Positions 1-8,083 of a stretch of 64,000 nucleotides of DNA are shown here, piece by piece (positions within the stretch are counted from its first letter, which is position 1; every line of letters begins with the position of its first letter). Made by a program: the position numbers and the translations under genes. The notes under the pieces were generated by a model. The model saw only the letters and a list, made by a program, of their open reading frames with translations, searched no databases and was not told the DNA's origin. The stretch is from Ornithinibacillus xuwenensis (lineage in GTDB: Bacteria > Bacillota > Bacilli > Bacillales > Amphibacillaceae): positions 248,001 to 312,000 of the forward strand of contig NZ_JBDIML010000003.1 of assembly GCF_039614845.1 (NCBI RefSeq), written 5' to 3'.

Positions 1-121
1 AATTTGTGGGCATCTCCCCGAAAAAAGTTCATTTCCTCTCGCCTCTTTATCTTGTGCTACTCTATTAATTGTTGGCATTAGGATGAGAAATATACATCAT
101 CGTAGAGAGGGAGTAATATCG

Positions 122-289
122 ATGCATTTGGTAAAAAATGCAAAATTCTGTTTTGATAAGAATGTTGCGTTCTTAAATTATTTGCAAGCATGTTCATATT
201 TATTTTCACTTTTTCTGAGACTTGTCCTGAGAATCCTTTTATTAATTTTTCCTAAGAAGTCCTTACAGAGTCCAAATATGCACAATTAA
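122..289 (+). CDS. Possible small hydrophobic peptide, 55 aa
   Basis: I do not recognise this reading frame. The ATG at 122 has a good ribosome binding site (GAGGGAG about 8 bases upstream), and the frame ends just before an inverted repeat at 293-328. The predicted peptide has a hydrophobic stretch rich in Leu, Phe and Ile in its middle and a short polar tail, so it could be a single-span membrane peptide. An upstream in-frame start at 83 lacks a clear ribosome binding site. No domain or known motif is visible, so this is a weak call that rests on the ribosome binding site only. Confidence 0.25.
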   Translation: MHLVKNAKFCFDKNVAFLNYLQACSYLFSLFLRLVLRILLLIFPKKSLQSPNMHN

Positions 290-292
290 TTA

Positions 293-328
293 ACTAAGAA
301 CCTTCAGCAATATAGAAGGTCCTTAGTC
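293..328. terminator. Imperfect inverted repeat between small ORF and coat-like gene
   Basis: The arms CTAAGAACCTTC and GAAGGTCCTTAG pair with one mismatch around a short A/T-rich loop. It lies between the 3' ends of two convergent reading frames, which suits a terminator, but neither side has a long T run. Confidence 0.35.
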
Positions 329-355
329 AATTTATACATTTCTTATCAGGAAAAA

Positions 356-652
356 TTAATAGAAGTCTGGTCTATATCCATATACAGGGTTTTGGAATCC
401 TGCCTGATATCCAGGAAAACCATATCCCGGTACATTCCCGTAATATCCAGGTCCACTAAATCCAGGACCATATCCGCCAAAGCCCGGTCCGTATCCTCCA
501 AAACCTGGTCCATTATCAAATAATTCTCCACCTAAAAATCCCAAACCAGCACCAATTAGTCCTGCAGTTAGAGGACTTATACCACCAAATCCTGCTCCAA
601 ATCTTTGTTGTGGTCCTCTATACATAGGTAGGTTATTTCTTACTCCATGCAT
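356..652 (-). CDS. Gly/Pro/Tyr/Phe-rich spore coat-like protein, 98 aa
   Basis: The C-terminal half is built of repeated GFGGYGP-type units followed by YGxPGY-type units, a composition typical of small Bacillaceae spore coat and exosporium proteins. The N-terminal 30 residues are polar, and residues about 25-45 form a Gly/Leu/Ala-rich hydrophobic stretch. GGGAG sits 7 bases before the ATG at 652. No catalytic motif is present. The spore-coat role is inferred from composition only; a second protein of the same style lies at 10191-10544. Low-complexity proteins of this kind give unreliable homology hits, so I give no symbol. Confidence 0.6.
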   Translation of the reverse strand: MHGVRNNLPMYRGPQQRFGAGFGGISPLTAGLIGAGLGFLGGELFDNGPGFGGYGPGFGGYGPGFSGPGYYGNVPGYGFPGYQAGFQNPVYGYRPDFY

Positions 653-1060
653 GTTGATTCTCCCTTTCCTAGAAATAATTTATTTCTATTCACTATAGCC
701 TATGGAACACCAACAAAAATGTAATGGGCGATTTCCTTATATGAAACTGCTATTTATTTTTACGAGGTATTGTAGATCCATACATCTACTGGTTAACTCA
801 CGCACGTCACGAAAAGTTCAGATTAACGATGATGCCTATGTATGGAACTGATATCGTAATGACTACGTTCTTTTCGTATACTACTTTTTAATAAAGAAGT
901 GACCATACAATAGCATTGACAATACACTATATACAAGAATTAGAAGAGAGAAATTCATCAACCAGATTATGTTGATGAATGGAGATTATTTTAAGATAAC
1001 TTCGGGCAAATCTGTTTTCAGAAAAATTATCTACTATAATCGTAGAGGAGTAATAATGAA
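653..1060. other. 408-bp intergenic region, no gene seen
   Basis: This A/T-rich stretch separates two divergent genes and must hold both promoters, but I see no convincing sigma-A pair. An 8-bp inverted repeat (809-816 with 870-877, ACGAAAAG/CTTTTCGT) encloses 53 bases and may be chance. Confidence 0.4.
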
Positions 1061-1513
1061 ATGACAATTCAAAGCGCGACCTATAACGAAACACAGTTTA
1101 TTTTAAATCATGCCATAAATGTTTTTACGGAATCCACCGTTGGCCATATAGAGCCTAGCTGGGATAAGGCACTCCAAAGTGTTTCATTATTTTTAAATAA
1201 CGGGGGATATTATTTCATAAATACAGAAAACAACAAAATTAAAGGCTGGATTGGGATAGGTGTCACCTATGACAGCTATACGGATAAAGAGATTGGATTT
1301 ATTCAAGAATTATACGTTTTACCAGAATATCGAAATGCGGGAATAGCACGGGAGTTATGTAAAGAAGCAACAATTCATTTAAAACAACAAGGGTGTCAAG
1401 AAATTCAATTGAATGTATTTGTTGGAAATGGAGCAAAAAATCTCTATCGGAAACTTGGCTTTCAAGACCTATATACAACGATGAAATTAGACTTCGGGTC
1501 TAATACGGATTAG
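1061..1513 (+). CDS. GNAT-family N-acetyltransferase, 150 aa
   Basis: The protein carries the acetyl-CoA binding core of the GNAT fold: a beta-strand ending in LYVLPEYRNAGIA (motif A, R/Q-x-x-G-x-A/G) around residues 87-99, followed by the helix, and a C-terminal NLYRKLGF motif B typical of aminoglycoside 6'-type and related small-molecule acetyltransferases. It should transfer an acetyl group from acetyl-CoA to an amine; the substrate cannot be read from sequence. GAGGAG lies about 10 bases before the ATG. It stands alone, with a hairpin over its stop codon. The size is normal for the family. Confidence 0.8.
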   Translation: MTIQSATYNETQFILNHAINVFTESTVGHIEPSWDKALQSVSLFLNNGGYYFINTENNKIKGWIGIGVTYDSYTDKEIGFIQELYVLPEYRNAGIARELCKEATIHLKQQGCQEIQLNVFVGNGAKNLYRKLGFQDLYTTMKLDFGSNTD

Positions 1514-1536
1514 GGTGTGAATAACTCACACCCTAA
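1510..1536 (+). terminator. Hairpin over the acetyltransferase stop codon
   Basis: TTAGGGTGTGA and TCACACCCTAA form a perfect 11-bp stem with a 5-base loop. The stop codon is inside the 5' arm. The T run after it is poor, so termination may be weak. Confidence 0.5.
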
Positions 1537-1692
1537 ACTTATCTAGCATCTGAAATAGGTAAAATATAATCAGTAAACGAACAATTACTGCAAGCATACT
1601 TTTCTGTAAAATACTCTCATGTCTTATTTACTAGTCTATATCTCACTGGATTGTAATATAGAATAATAAGGACATTGTTAAGGAGCGATTAG

Positions 1693-2409
1693 ATGAGTAC
1701 AGCATGGATAATGGGCGCGATTGCATCTGCACTAGGAATTGGTGTTGGCGGTGGACTAGCTTGGTTATTGAAAGGTATTCAAAAAGGCTTTGCCTTTACA
1801 TATTCGCTTTGCGCTGGACTTATCATTGGGCTATTATGTCTGGAGATGATTCCAGAAAGTATTGAATTGGGTGGATGGATTATTCTAATAATTGGTCTCG
1901 GATTTGGGCTTGTGTTATTTCATTTTCTTCATCAAATAATGAACAACATTATCATTATTACGAATAGTAACAGGAAGGAGATCTTTATTCGTTCCGGTAC
2001 GCTGTTAGCCATTAGTATAGCGATACATAATTTCCCTGTGGGTATTGCACTCGGTTCAACACTTGGTACAGATTTAGGAGGATTAATGCTAACAACATTA
2101 ATCTTACATAATATCCCCGAAGGAATCATTGTATTTACCCCATTATTTCTTGCTGGATTTGGGTTACTTTCTTGGATATTAATCACGATTCTTGTAACAT
2201 TCCCAATTGCAGTTGGTTCATTACTTGGACAAGCCTTTCACATCAATATGCCCTCATTACTAGCCCTACTTATTAACCTAGCCATTGCAATTATATTTAT
2301 GGTGGCCATTAGAGAAATATTTTTAGAGGCAGTGAAAGAATCCAACCTTATATATTCAACTATTATTGGATTGGTGGGAGTTGGAATTATTTATTTGTAC
2401 ATGAACTAA
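1693..2409 (+). CDS. ZIP-family divalent metal transporter, 238 aa
   Basis: The protein is almost entirely hydrophobic, with about eight predicted membrane segments. The paired signature helices of the ZIP family are visible: HNFPVGIALG near residue 116 and HNIPEGI near residue 140, whose His, Asn and Glu residues form the metal site. It should move zinc or a related divalent ion into the cytoplasm. AAGGAG sits just upstream of the ATG. The gene is monocistronic, ended by the hairpin at 2474-2499. Bacterial ZIPs differ in metal choice (Zn, Fe, Mn), so the ion is not assigned. Confidence 0.85.
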   Translation: MSTAWIMGAIASALGIGVGGGLAWLLKGIQKGFAFTYSLCAGLIIGLLCLEMIPESIELGGWIILIIGLGFGLVLFHFLHQIMNNIIIITNSNRKEIFIRSGTLLAISIAIHNFPVGIALGSTLGTDLGGLMLTTLILHNIPEGIIVFTPLFLAGFGLLSWILITILVTFPIAVGSLLGQAFHINMPSLLALLINLAIAIIFMVAIREIFLEAVKESNLIYSTIIGLVGVGIIYLYMN

Positions 2410-2473
2410 ATAAAGATTAGGAGTTTGATGGAACTTTCTGTCGTTAACATTGCTATAAATAAAAATTCTATCT

Positions 2474-2499
2474 AAAAAAGTGGTGAATACCGCTTTTTT
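2474..2499 (+). terminator. Rho-independent terminator of the ZIP gene
   Basis: AAAAAAGTGGT and ACCGCTTTTTT pair (one T-G wobble) around GAAT and run into a T tract. Confidence 0.75.
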
Positions 2500-2663
2500 T
2501 GTTTGGTCTCATCAGCTCATGTTTAATTGCTTCTTAGCCAAACAGGCTTCATCCTGGAGGCAAATGATTTTTTTAGTAACCATCACTAGGTACTGGCTTA
2601 AGCAATTATAACCTTAGATGAATAAATTATAGTAGCTATATCCCAAAAGAAAGGAGAATAAAA

Positions 2664-2936
2664 ATGGTGTCGAACACTCGAAATAGAGGCTTTCGATTAT
2701 GTATCTTCCCTGGATACAATTGGTGTGGACCTGGTTGTAGTGGCCCAGGAGCCCCAGTTAATGATGTGGATGCCCTTTGTAAGGCTCATGATGAATGCTA
2801 TCGAAGATCCGGAAATAGACGCGCATGTGATGAAGCATTTATCCGGCAATTACGCCCAAAAATTAATCGACAAACACAAAAGGGCCGTCACGCTAGAACA
2901 CTTTATAATTTTATGCGGATTAAAACGATGTTTTAG
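2664..2936 (+). CDS. Phospholipase A2-like protein, 90 aa, cysteine-rich
   Basis: The protein has the two hallmarks of secretory/parvoviral-type phospholipase A2: a glycine-rich calcium loop (YNWCGPGCSGPG, residues 18-29) and the catalytic helix motif CKAHDECY (residues 39-46) with His42-Asp43 as the catalytic pair and Tyr46. Six cysteines (13, 21, 25, 39, 45, 55) could make three disulfides. The family hydrolyses the sn-2 ester of phospholipids using calcium. There is no signal peptide, and the C-terminal 30 residues are strongly basic, which may bind nucleic acid or membranes. AAAGGAG precedes the ATG at 2664. It stands alone upstream of the trpS leader. Family assignment is firm from motifs; activity, export and role (spore, defence or other) are unknown. 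Confidence 0.75.
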   Translation: MVSNTRNRGFRLCIFPGYNWCGPGCSGPGAPVNDVDALCKAHDECYRRSGNRRACDEAFIRQLRPKINRQTQKGRHARTLYNFMRIKTMF

Positions 2937-2999
2937 CTACTCCTCGCTTACTGATTTAGGAAACTCACGAAACAAGAAAGATTTTTTAAATTTTTCTTC

Positions 3000-3028
3000 T
3001 TGCAATTCATAACAAGTCTATATATAAT
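3000..3028 (+). promoter_or_regulatory. Sigma-A promoter of the trpS T-box leader
   Basis: TTGCAA (3000-3005) and TATAAT (3023-3028) are separated by exactly 17 bases. Transcription would begin near 3035, just before the conserved T-box elements. Confidence 0.75.
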
Positions 3029-3034
3029 AATAAA

Positions 3035-3246
3035 AACTCAATATGGCTATGAAGAAGGCGTAGTACAATTGCCCGCTGAATTTTAGAGAGCTTGTGGTCG
3101 GTGGAAACAAGCATCAAGGTATATTGGAATTGGACTTTGGAGCTTTATCAAAACGTTTAAAGTGATCTTGCTTTTTAAGTAAGGTAATAAGGGTGGCACC
3201 GCGGTTCATTCGTCCCTTTCTATAGGGAATGAATGGGCTTTTTTTT
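3035..3246 (+). promoter_or_regulatory. T-box riboswitch leader of trpS (tRNA-Trp sensing)
   Basis: The leader holds the T-box sequence AAGGGTGGCACCGCGG (3189-3204), which pairs with the tRNA acceptor end, directly before a terminator stem (CATTCGTCCCT at 3207-3217 with AGGGAATGAATG at 3224-3235, then T8). The Stem I distal motif AGAGAGC...GGTCGGTG lies at about 3084-3103. The specifier is most likely TGG at 3138-3140, because the following AGCT can pair with GGCT at the base of Stem I; two other TGGs lie nearby. Uncharged tRNA-Trp would stabilise the antiterminator and switch on trpS. Confidence 0.95.
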
Positions 3247-3287
3247 ATTCCCTAACCATTAATTAACTTGATTAGGAGTGAATTACA

Positions 3288-4286
3288 GTGAGTACAATTT
3301 TTTCTGGTATTCAGCCCAGTGGAACCTTAACCATTGGCAACTATGTTGGAGCTATCCGGCAATTCGTCGAACTACAAAACAGTCATAACTGTTTCTTTTG
3401 TATTGTAGATGAGCATGCTGTAACGGTTCCACAAGAACGATTAAAGCTACGTGATAACATCCGGTCACTAGCAGCAATTTATCTTGCATCAGGGATTGAC
3501 CCGAATAAATCAACCCTATTTATCCAGTCAGAAGTACCTGCTCATACACAGTTAGGATGGATGATGCAGTCCATCAGTTATATGGGTGAATTGGAAAGGA
3601 TGACACAATTTAAGGATAAATCCGAGGGGAAAGAAGCTGTATCTTCAGCACTATTTACCTATCCATCTCTAATGGCAGCTGATATCCTTTTATACAATAC
3701 AGATTTAGTACCTGTTGGAGACGATCAGAAACAACATTTAGAATTAACGAGAGATTTAGCGCAGCGCTTTAACAATCGCTTCTTAGATGTATTTACCGTA
3801 CCGGAAATTAGCATTCCTAAAGTTGGTGCCCGTATTATGTCACTACAAGAGCCAACAAAAAAAATGAGTAAATCTGATGAAAATGCAAAAGCATCCATCT
3901 TCATGCTAGATGATCCGAAAAAAATCGAAAAGAAAATCAAAAGCGCTGTTACCGATTCAGAAGGTATTGTGAAATATGATAAAGAAAATAAGCCAGGTGT
4001 CTCAAATTTATTAGATATACACGCTGTATTTTCTGGTGAGACGATTGAAGAGCTTGAAAGAAAATATGAAGGAAAAGGGTATGGCGATTTTAAACAAGGT
4101 GTTGCAGATGCAATTATTAATGTTCTAAAACCGATTCAAGACCGTTATTATGAGATTCTTGATTCAGCCTTATTGGACCAAATTTTAGATCAAGGTGCTG
4201 AAAAAGCATCATTAGTTGCGAATAAGACTATTCAAAAAGCGAAAAAAGCAATGGGACTTGGTAGAGTCAAAAAGAAAAATCAGTGA
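3288..4286 (+). CDS. trpS: Tryptophanyl-tRNA synthetase, 332 aa
   Basis: TrpRS charges tRNA-Trp with tryptophan using ATP. The class I signatures are clear: PSGTLTIGNYVGA near residues 10-22 (the HIGH-like motif, with TIGN as in other Bacillaceae) and KKMSKSD near residue 193 (KMSKS loop). The length equals the usual 330 residues. The start is GTG at 3288 with TAGGAG 9 bases upstream; an ATG is not available nearby. The gene is controlled by the T-box leader in front of it and ends in a bidirectional terminator shared with convergent yjbA, the same trpS-yjbA neighbourhood as in B. subtilis. Confidence 0.97.
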   Translation: MSTIFSGIQPSGTLTIGNYVGAIRQFVELQNSHNCFFCIVDEHAVTVPQERLKLRDNIRSLAAIYLASGIDPNKSTLFIQSEVPAHTQLGWMMQSISYMGELERMTQFKDKSEGKEAVSSALFTYPSLMAADILLYNTDLVPVGDDQKQHLELTRDLAQRFNNRFLDVFTVPEISIPKVGARIMSLQEPTKKMSKSDENAKASIFMLDDPKKIEKKIKSAVTDSEGIVKYDKENKPGVSNLLDIHAVFSGETIEELERKYEGKGYGDFKQGVADAIINVLKPIQDRYYEILDSALLDQILDQGAEKASLVANKTIQKAKKAMGLGRVKKKNQ

Positions 4287-4304
4287 GTGCTTCTCACTGA
4301 TTTT
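4276..4304. terminator. Bidirectional terminator shared by trpS and yjbA
   Basis: AAAATCAGTGAG and CTCACTGATTTT form a perfect 12-bp stem with a 5-base loop. The stem contains the stop codons of both convergent genes. Confidence 0.85.
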
Positions 4305-5067
4305 TTGATTTCTGTTTGGATGCTCCTTCTGCATAACTGCTTTCAAGCTCCCACATCTTTTCAAGAAATGGTTGCCCCTTAATAATTTTCTCACAAAGCT
4401 CCTCATGTGCAAGACTCCAACCGAACTTAACACCATCATATAAAGCCTGCCACACTTCATCCTCATCCATAAAGCGAATAAATGGGTATTTTTTTGGATT
4501 CCATTCCGTTAACCAATAACGTAATTCTTCTATGTTATTCGATGTACGTAGTTGATCTAACCCCATCATCAACAATTGCTTTAACTGCCGCTCTCTTCTT
4601 GTCAATCCAAATACTAAGTCCGGCGACATAGAAAGCATATGATATTCTTTTTCATAAGTCATTTCATCAAAGCCAAAACTCTGTGGCTTCGCTTTTTCAA
4701 TCATTTCAAATACAAGCTGTTCCTGTCTAGGGATGAGTCGGCTCTTTCGGATTGGAATACGATAGCCAATTGTATCGAACACTAGGATATCATTTCCATC
4801 TGTTACGACACAGGCGTAATCGACAACCGAACGATCTTGGCCTTTTCGAGTATAAGCGCGTTTGTAAATTGCATCAAGTAAACCTTGAGGCAAATCATGC
4901 ATATCATTTTCAATGTATCGATACAATGGTTCAGTTATGTATACTAATGGAACTTGATCAAGTAATTCAATACCATCATCTTTTCGCCATTCATGAAAAT
5001 AACAAACATTATAGCCGTTTTCTTCTCCTTCGAACCAGTTCACCCAAACATCGTGTAAATATAACAT
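4294..5067 (-). CDS. yjbA: YjbA family protein (UPF0736/DUF3603), 257 aa
   Basis: I recognise the N-terminus MLYLHDVWVNWFEGEENGYN, which is characteristic of the YjbA/UPF0736 family found throughout Bacillaceae; its function is unknown. The protein is soluble, acidic and has no signal peptide. I place the start at the ATG at 5067 because GAGGGG lies 7-8 bases upstream; an upstream in-frame start at 5097 would add ten residues not found in the family. It is convergent with trpS, as in B. subtilis. A regulatory or housekeeping role is only a guess. Confidence 0.85.
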   Translation of the reverse strand: MLYLHDVWVNWFEGEENGYNVCYFHEWRKDDGIELLDQVPLVYITEPLYRYIENDMHDLPQGLLDAIYKRAYTRKGQDRSVVDYACVVTDGNDILVFDTIGYRIPIRKSRLIPRQEQLVFEMIEKAKPQSFGFDEMTYEKEYHMLSMSPDLVFGLTRRERQLKQLLMMGLDQLRTSNNIEELRYWLTEWNPKKYPFIRFMDEDEVWQALYDGVKFGWSLAHEELCEKIIKGQPFLEKMWELESSYAEGASKQKSKNQ

Positions 5068-5204
5068 ACAACACCCCTCACTTCCCGAATGAATCAATTG
5101 AGGTTGTTCAAAAATTTACCATCTATTCCAGTTCTTTTTGAACATACACTTAAAATACATTATGACCATCATTTAGAAATTTATTCGATTGTGCCGAAAA
5201 CCGT

Positions 5205-5411
5205 TTAGGATTTATTCGGATAGGTGTATATAACAAAGGTCATCAATAGAAAACCGATTGGGAGAAAATAGCACTCCATTCGCCCACTAACAAAAATAAA
5301 ATATTCTGCCCATGACACACCTGCAGGCAAAAAATTCATATACGAAATCAGCGTTACACCACCTGTAACTGCTAGTCCAAACCCAATCAAAAATAAAAAT
5401 ATATATCCCAT
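5205..5411 (-). CDS. Small two-span membrane protein, 68 aa
   Basis: I do not recognise the family. Two hydrophobic segments (about residues 2-27 and 44-64) flank a short loop with a proline, giving a hairpin membrane topology. AGGTGG lies about 7 bases before the ATG. It sits between yjbA and fabF on the same strand as both, with no obvious terminator before it. A shared transcript with yjbA is possible. Confidence 0.6.
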   Translation of the reverse strand: MGYIFLFLIGFGLAVTGGVTLISYMNFLPAGVSWAEYFIFVSGRMECYFLPIGFLLMTFVIYTYPNKS

Positions 5412-5777
5412 TCCATGACCACCTATGCTTGTCCTTTTATTACATGATATGCTGGGGCGGAGATTTACATGATTGAAAAGTTGCTAGAGCTATTAAACTG
5501 ATTGTGAGGTATGTATGTTTGATTGGAGAAGGAGAAAAATTAGAAGAGGGTGATGTACAGCGATGGGTTTGTCGTGCATTGGATATCAGCGAATATATAA
5601 ATTTATCAGCGGTTCTTTGAGGATATCAGCGGAACCTGCTAATAAATCAGCGGATTTTATCAGATATCAGCGATTAAGCTAATTTTATCAGCGTATCGTA
5701 AAAGTTACAGCGAATAATCTAAACTTCTCTGCGCTTCTCCTATAAAATTAGCAATTAACCAGATCAACACATAAAAA
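5412..5777. other. Intergenic region without a gene, holding a periodic repeat cluster
   Basis: No credible coding region is present. The right half holds the TATCAGCG cluster described separately; the left half shows nothing I can name. Confidence 0.6.
5555..5733. repeat. TATCAGCG cluster 1, about 20-bp period
   Basis: Exact or near copies of the 8-mer TATCAGCG begin at 5584, 5604, 5624, 5645, 5665, 5686 and 5705, with a degenerate copy at 5726 and another (GTACAGCG) at 5555. The seven central copies are spaced 20, 20, 21, 20, 21 and 19 bases apart; the bases between them vary. The same word and spacing recur at 27646-27775. Confidence 0.9.
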
Positions 5778-5801
5778 AAGGCTGACACCCTCGTCAGCCT
5801 T
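5778..5801 (-). terminator. Terminator of the fabH-fabF operon
   Basis: AAGGCTGAC and GTCAGCCTT pair around a 6-base loop; read on the minus strand the stem is followed by a run of seven T. Confidence 0.85.
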
Positions 5802-5811
5802 AATCATTTTA

Positions 5812-7047
5812 CTAATATTTTTTAAAAATAAGAGATACATTATGCCCGCCAAATCCTAATGAATTACTTAATACGACATTAACATCTTGTTTTCTTGCTT
5901 TATTTGGTACGTAATCTAAATCACAATCTGGGTCTGGTGTTTCATAGTTTGTAGTTGGTGGTAGTACACTATCTACAATTGATTTAACAGAGATAACCGC
6001 CTCTACACCACCAGCTGCACCTAGTAAGTGTCCAGTCATCGACTTTGTTGATGACACCGCCAGCTTATACGCATGATCACCAAAAATAGTTTTAATTGCT
6101 TCCGTTTCAAATTTATCATTTAAATCAGTGCTTGTTCCATGCGCATTAATATAATCGACATCTTCTGGTTTTAATCCAGCATCACGTAATGCATGCTGCA
6201 TGGCTCTTGCTGCACCTTCACCATGCTCTGCTGGAGCAGTAATATGATAAGCATCTCCAGTTGCACCGTAGCCTACGATTTCCGCATAGATATTTGCACC
6301 ACGAGCTACTGCACTTTCTAAGGTTTCAAGAATCAGAATCCCGGCTCCCTCTCCCATTACAAAACCATCACGGTTCTTATCAAATGGACGACTAGCTGTC
6401 TTTGGATCTTCGTTAAACGATAATGCTTTTGCAGATGAGAATCCAGCAAATGACATATTTGTGATTGGTGCTTCTGCTCCACCAGCAATGATGTAATCAA
6501 CATCTCCACGTTGTACAGCCTTATAAGCATCACCAATAGAGTTTGCCCCTGAAGCACAGGCTGTTACTGAACAGGAGTTAATTCCTTTTGCACCCGTTTG
6601 AATGGAAACTTGACCAGCCGCCATATCTGGAATCATCATTGGTACAAAAAATGGGCTTACTCGTTTATGTCCTTTTTCGATAAACTTTCTGAATTGATCT
6701 TCATAGGTTTGCATTCCACCAATTCCAGATCCAATCCAAACACCAACACGGTGTGCAATATCCTCTGTTATTTCTAAGTTGGCATCCTTTAACGCCATTT
6801 TTGATGCTGCTACAGCAAATTGTGTAAAAGCATCCATCTTTCTTGCATCCTTCTTATCTACATATAAGGTTGGATCGAAATCCTTTACCTCAGCTGCGAC
6901 CTTGGCAGGAAATTCATCTTTATTTACGCGTGTTACATAATCAATCCCCGAATTTCCAGCTAGAAGATTCCCCCACATTGTGAGTACATCATTTCCAATG
7001 GGGGTAACTGCTCCAAGACCTGTCACAACTACTCTTCTTTCCGTCAT
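5812..7047 (-). CDS. fabF: 3-oxoacyl-ACP synthase II (KAS II), 411 aa
   Basis: FabF condenses malonyl-ACP with a growing acyl-ACP in type II fatty acid elongation. The active-site cysteine is in SVTACASGANS (about residue 163), and the two catalytic histidines are in NAHGTSTDLND (about residue 302) and KSMTGHLLGAAG (about residue 339). The length matches the usual 411-413. AGGAGG precedes the ATG at 7047. It lies 60 bases after fabH on the same strand, so the two are almost certainly cotranscribed, as in B. subtilis. Confidence 0.97.
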   Translation of the reverse strand: MTERRVVVTGLGAVTPIGNDVLTMWGNLLAGNSGIDYVTRVNKDEFPAKVAAEVKDFDPTLYVDKKDARKMDAFTQFAVAASKMALKDANLEITEDIAHRVGVWIGSGIGGMQTYEDQFRKFIEKGHKRVSPFFVPMMIPDMAAGQVSIQTGAKGINSCSVTACASGANSIGDAYKAVQRGDVDYIIAGGAEAPITNMSFAGFSSAKALSFNEDPKTASRPFDKNRDGFVMGEGAGILILETLESAVARGANIYAEIVGYGATGDAYHITAPAEHGEGAARAMQHALRDAGLKPEDVDYINAHGTSTDLNDKFETEAIKTIFGDHAYKLAVSSTKSMTGHLLGAAGGVEAVISVKSIVDSVLPPTTNYETPDPDCDLDYVPNKARKQDVNVVLSNSLGFGGHNVSLIFKKY

Positions 7048-7107
7048 GATTGGTACTCCTCCTATAATTAAAATAAATGCGTGATTATTACAGTTGACAT
7101 GTTAGGC

Positions 7108-8046
7108 TTATCGACCCCAACGTAACGCGATAGCTCCCCATGTTAAGCCTGCACCAAAACCTACTAAAACGATTAAATCATTTTCCTTAATTTTACCATC
7201 TTTAACACTTTCTGATAAAGCCATAGGTATAGAAGCTGAAGAGTTATTACCATATTTCTTAATGGTTGTTGCCATTCTTTCTTCAGATATACCTAGTCTT
7301 TCTCTTGCAGCTTCCATAATTCTAATATTAGCTTGGTGAGGAATTAAGTAATCCACATCCTCTTTACCTAATCCAATCTTTTCAATTACATTGACAGATG
7401 AATCTGGCATTTGTCTAACCGCAAACTTGAAAACCTCACGCCCGTTCATGGATAGAAAACCGTCTTTTTTCTGGTATAGATGAGCTCCACCAGAACCATT
7501 TGCTCCAAGCTCAAACGATAGAATTCCTTTTGATTCTGATACTTCACCCATTATAGCTGCACCTGCACCATCTCCAAATAATACACAAGTATTACGATCG
7601 GACCAGTCCGTTATTTTAGAAAGTTTTTCTGCGCCGACTACAAGTACATGCTTATAAACCTTTGATTCAATAAATTGCTTTGCTGTTACCATGCCATACA
7701 TAAATCCTGCACACGCTGCACTTACATCCATTGCAGCAGCATTCCATGCACCTAACTTCTCTTGAATTATGCAGGATACAGATGGAAATGGTGTATCTGG
7801 TGTAACCGTAGCAACTAAGATTAAATCAATATCTTCCGGCTTCACATTTGCATCTTCTAATGCACTTAACGATGCATGGTAAGCCATGTCAGAAGTATCC
7901 ATATCATCTTCTGCTATTCTTCTTTCTTCTATTCCAGTTCGTGTTCGAATCCACTCATCACTTGTATCAACTGTTTTTTCTAAATCTTGATTGGTGACAA
8001 TCTTTGCTGGAGCGTAATGACCTACACCTAATACGCCAACACCCAT
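7108..8046 (-). CDS. fabH: 3-oxoacyl-ACP synthase III (KAS III), 312 aa
   Basis: FabH starts fatty acid synthesis by condensing an acyl-CoA primer with malonyl-ACP; in bacilli it prefers branched primers. The catalytic triad is visible: Cys in MDVSAACAGFMYG (about residue 112), His in IPHQANIRI (about residue 237) and Asn in YGNNSSAS (about residue 267). The length of 312 is standard. AAGGGG precedes the ATG. A FapR-like operator overlaps its promoter, so malonyl-CoA-responsive control is likely. It is the first gene of the fabH-fabF operon. Confidence 0.97.
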   Translation of the reverse strand: MGVGVLGVGHYAPAKIVTNQDLEKTVDTSDEWIRTRTGIEERRIAEDDMDTSDMAYHASLSALEDANVKPEDIDLILVATVTPDTPFPSVSCIIQEKLGAWNAAAMDVSAACAGFMYGMVTAKQFIESKVYKHVLVVGAEKLSKITDWSDRNTCVLFGDGAGAAIMGEVSESKGILSFELGANGSGGAHLYQKKDGFLSMNGREVFKFAVRQMPDSSVNVIEKIGLGKEDVDYLIPHQANIRIMEAARERLGISEERMATTIKKYGNNSSASIPMALSESVKDGKIKENDLIVLVGFGAGLTWGAIALRWGR

Positions 8047-8083
8047 ATTTACATCCCCTTACACTCTAGAGTTATTATCAAAT

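Noticed and set aside
809..877. 8-bp inverted repeat in the 653-1060 gap as an operator or hairpin
   Set aside because: Arms are 53 bases apart, single occurrence, easily expected by chance in A/T-rich DNA.
4752..5141. 129-aa ORF on the plus strand
   Set aside because: It is antisense to most of yjbA and has no ribosome binding site or recognisable motif.
5555..5733. CRISPR array
   Set aside because: The repeated unit is only 8 bp with 11-13 bp gaps; CRISPR repeats are about 24-37 bp with longer spacers, and no cas genes are present.
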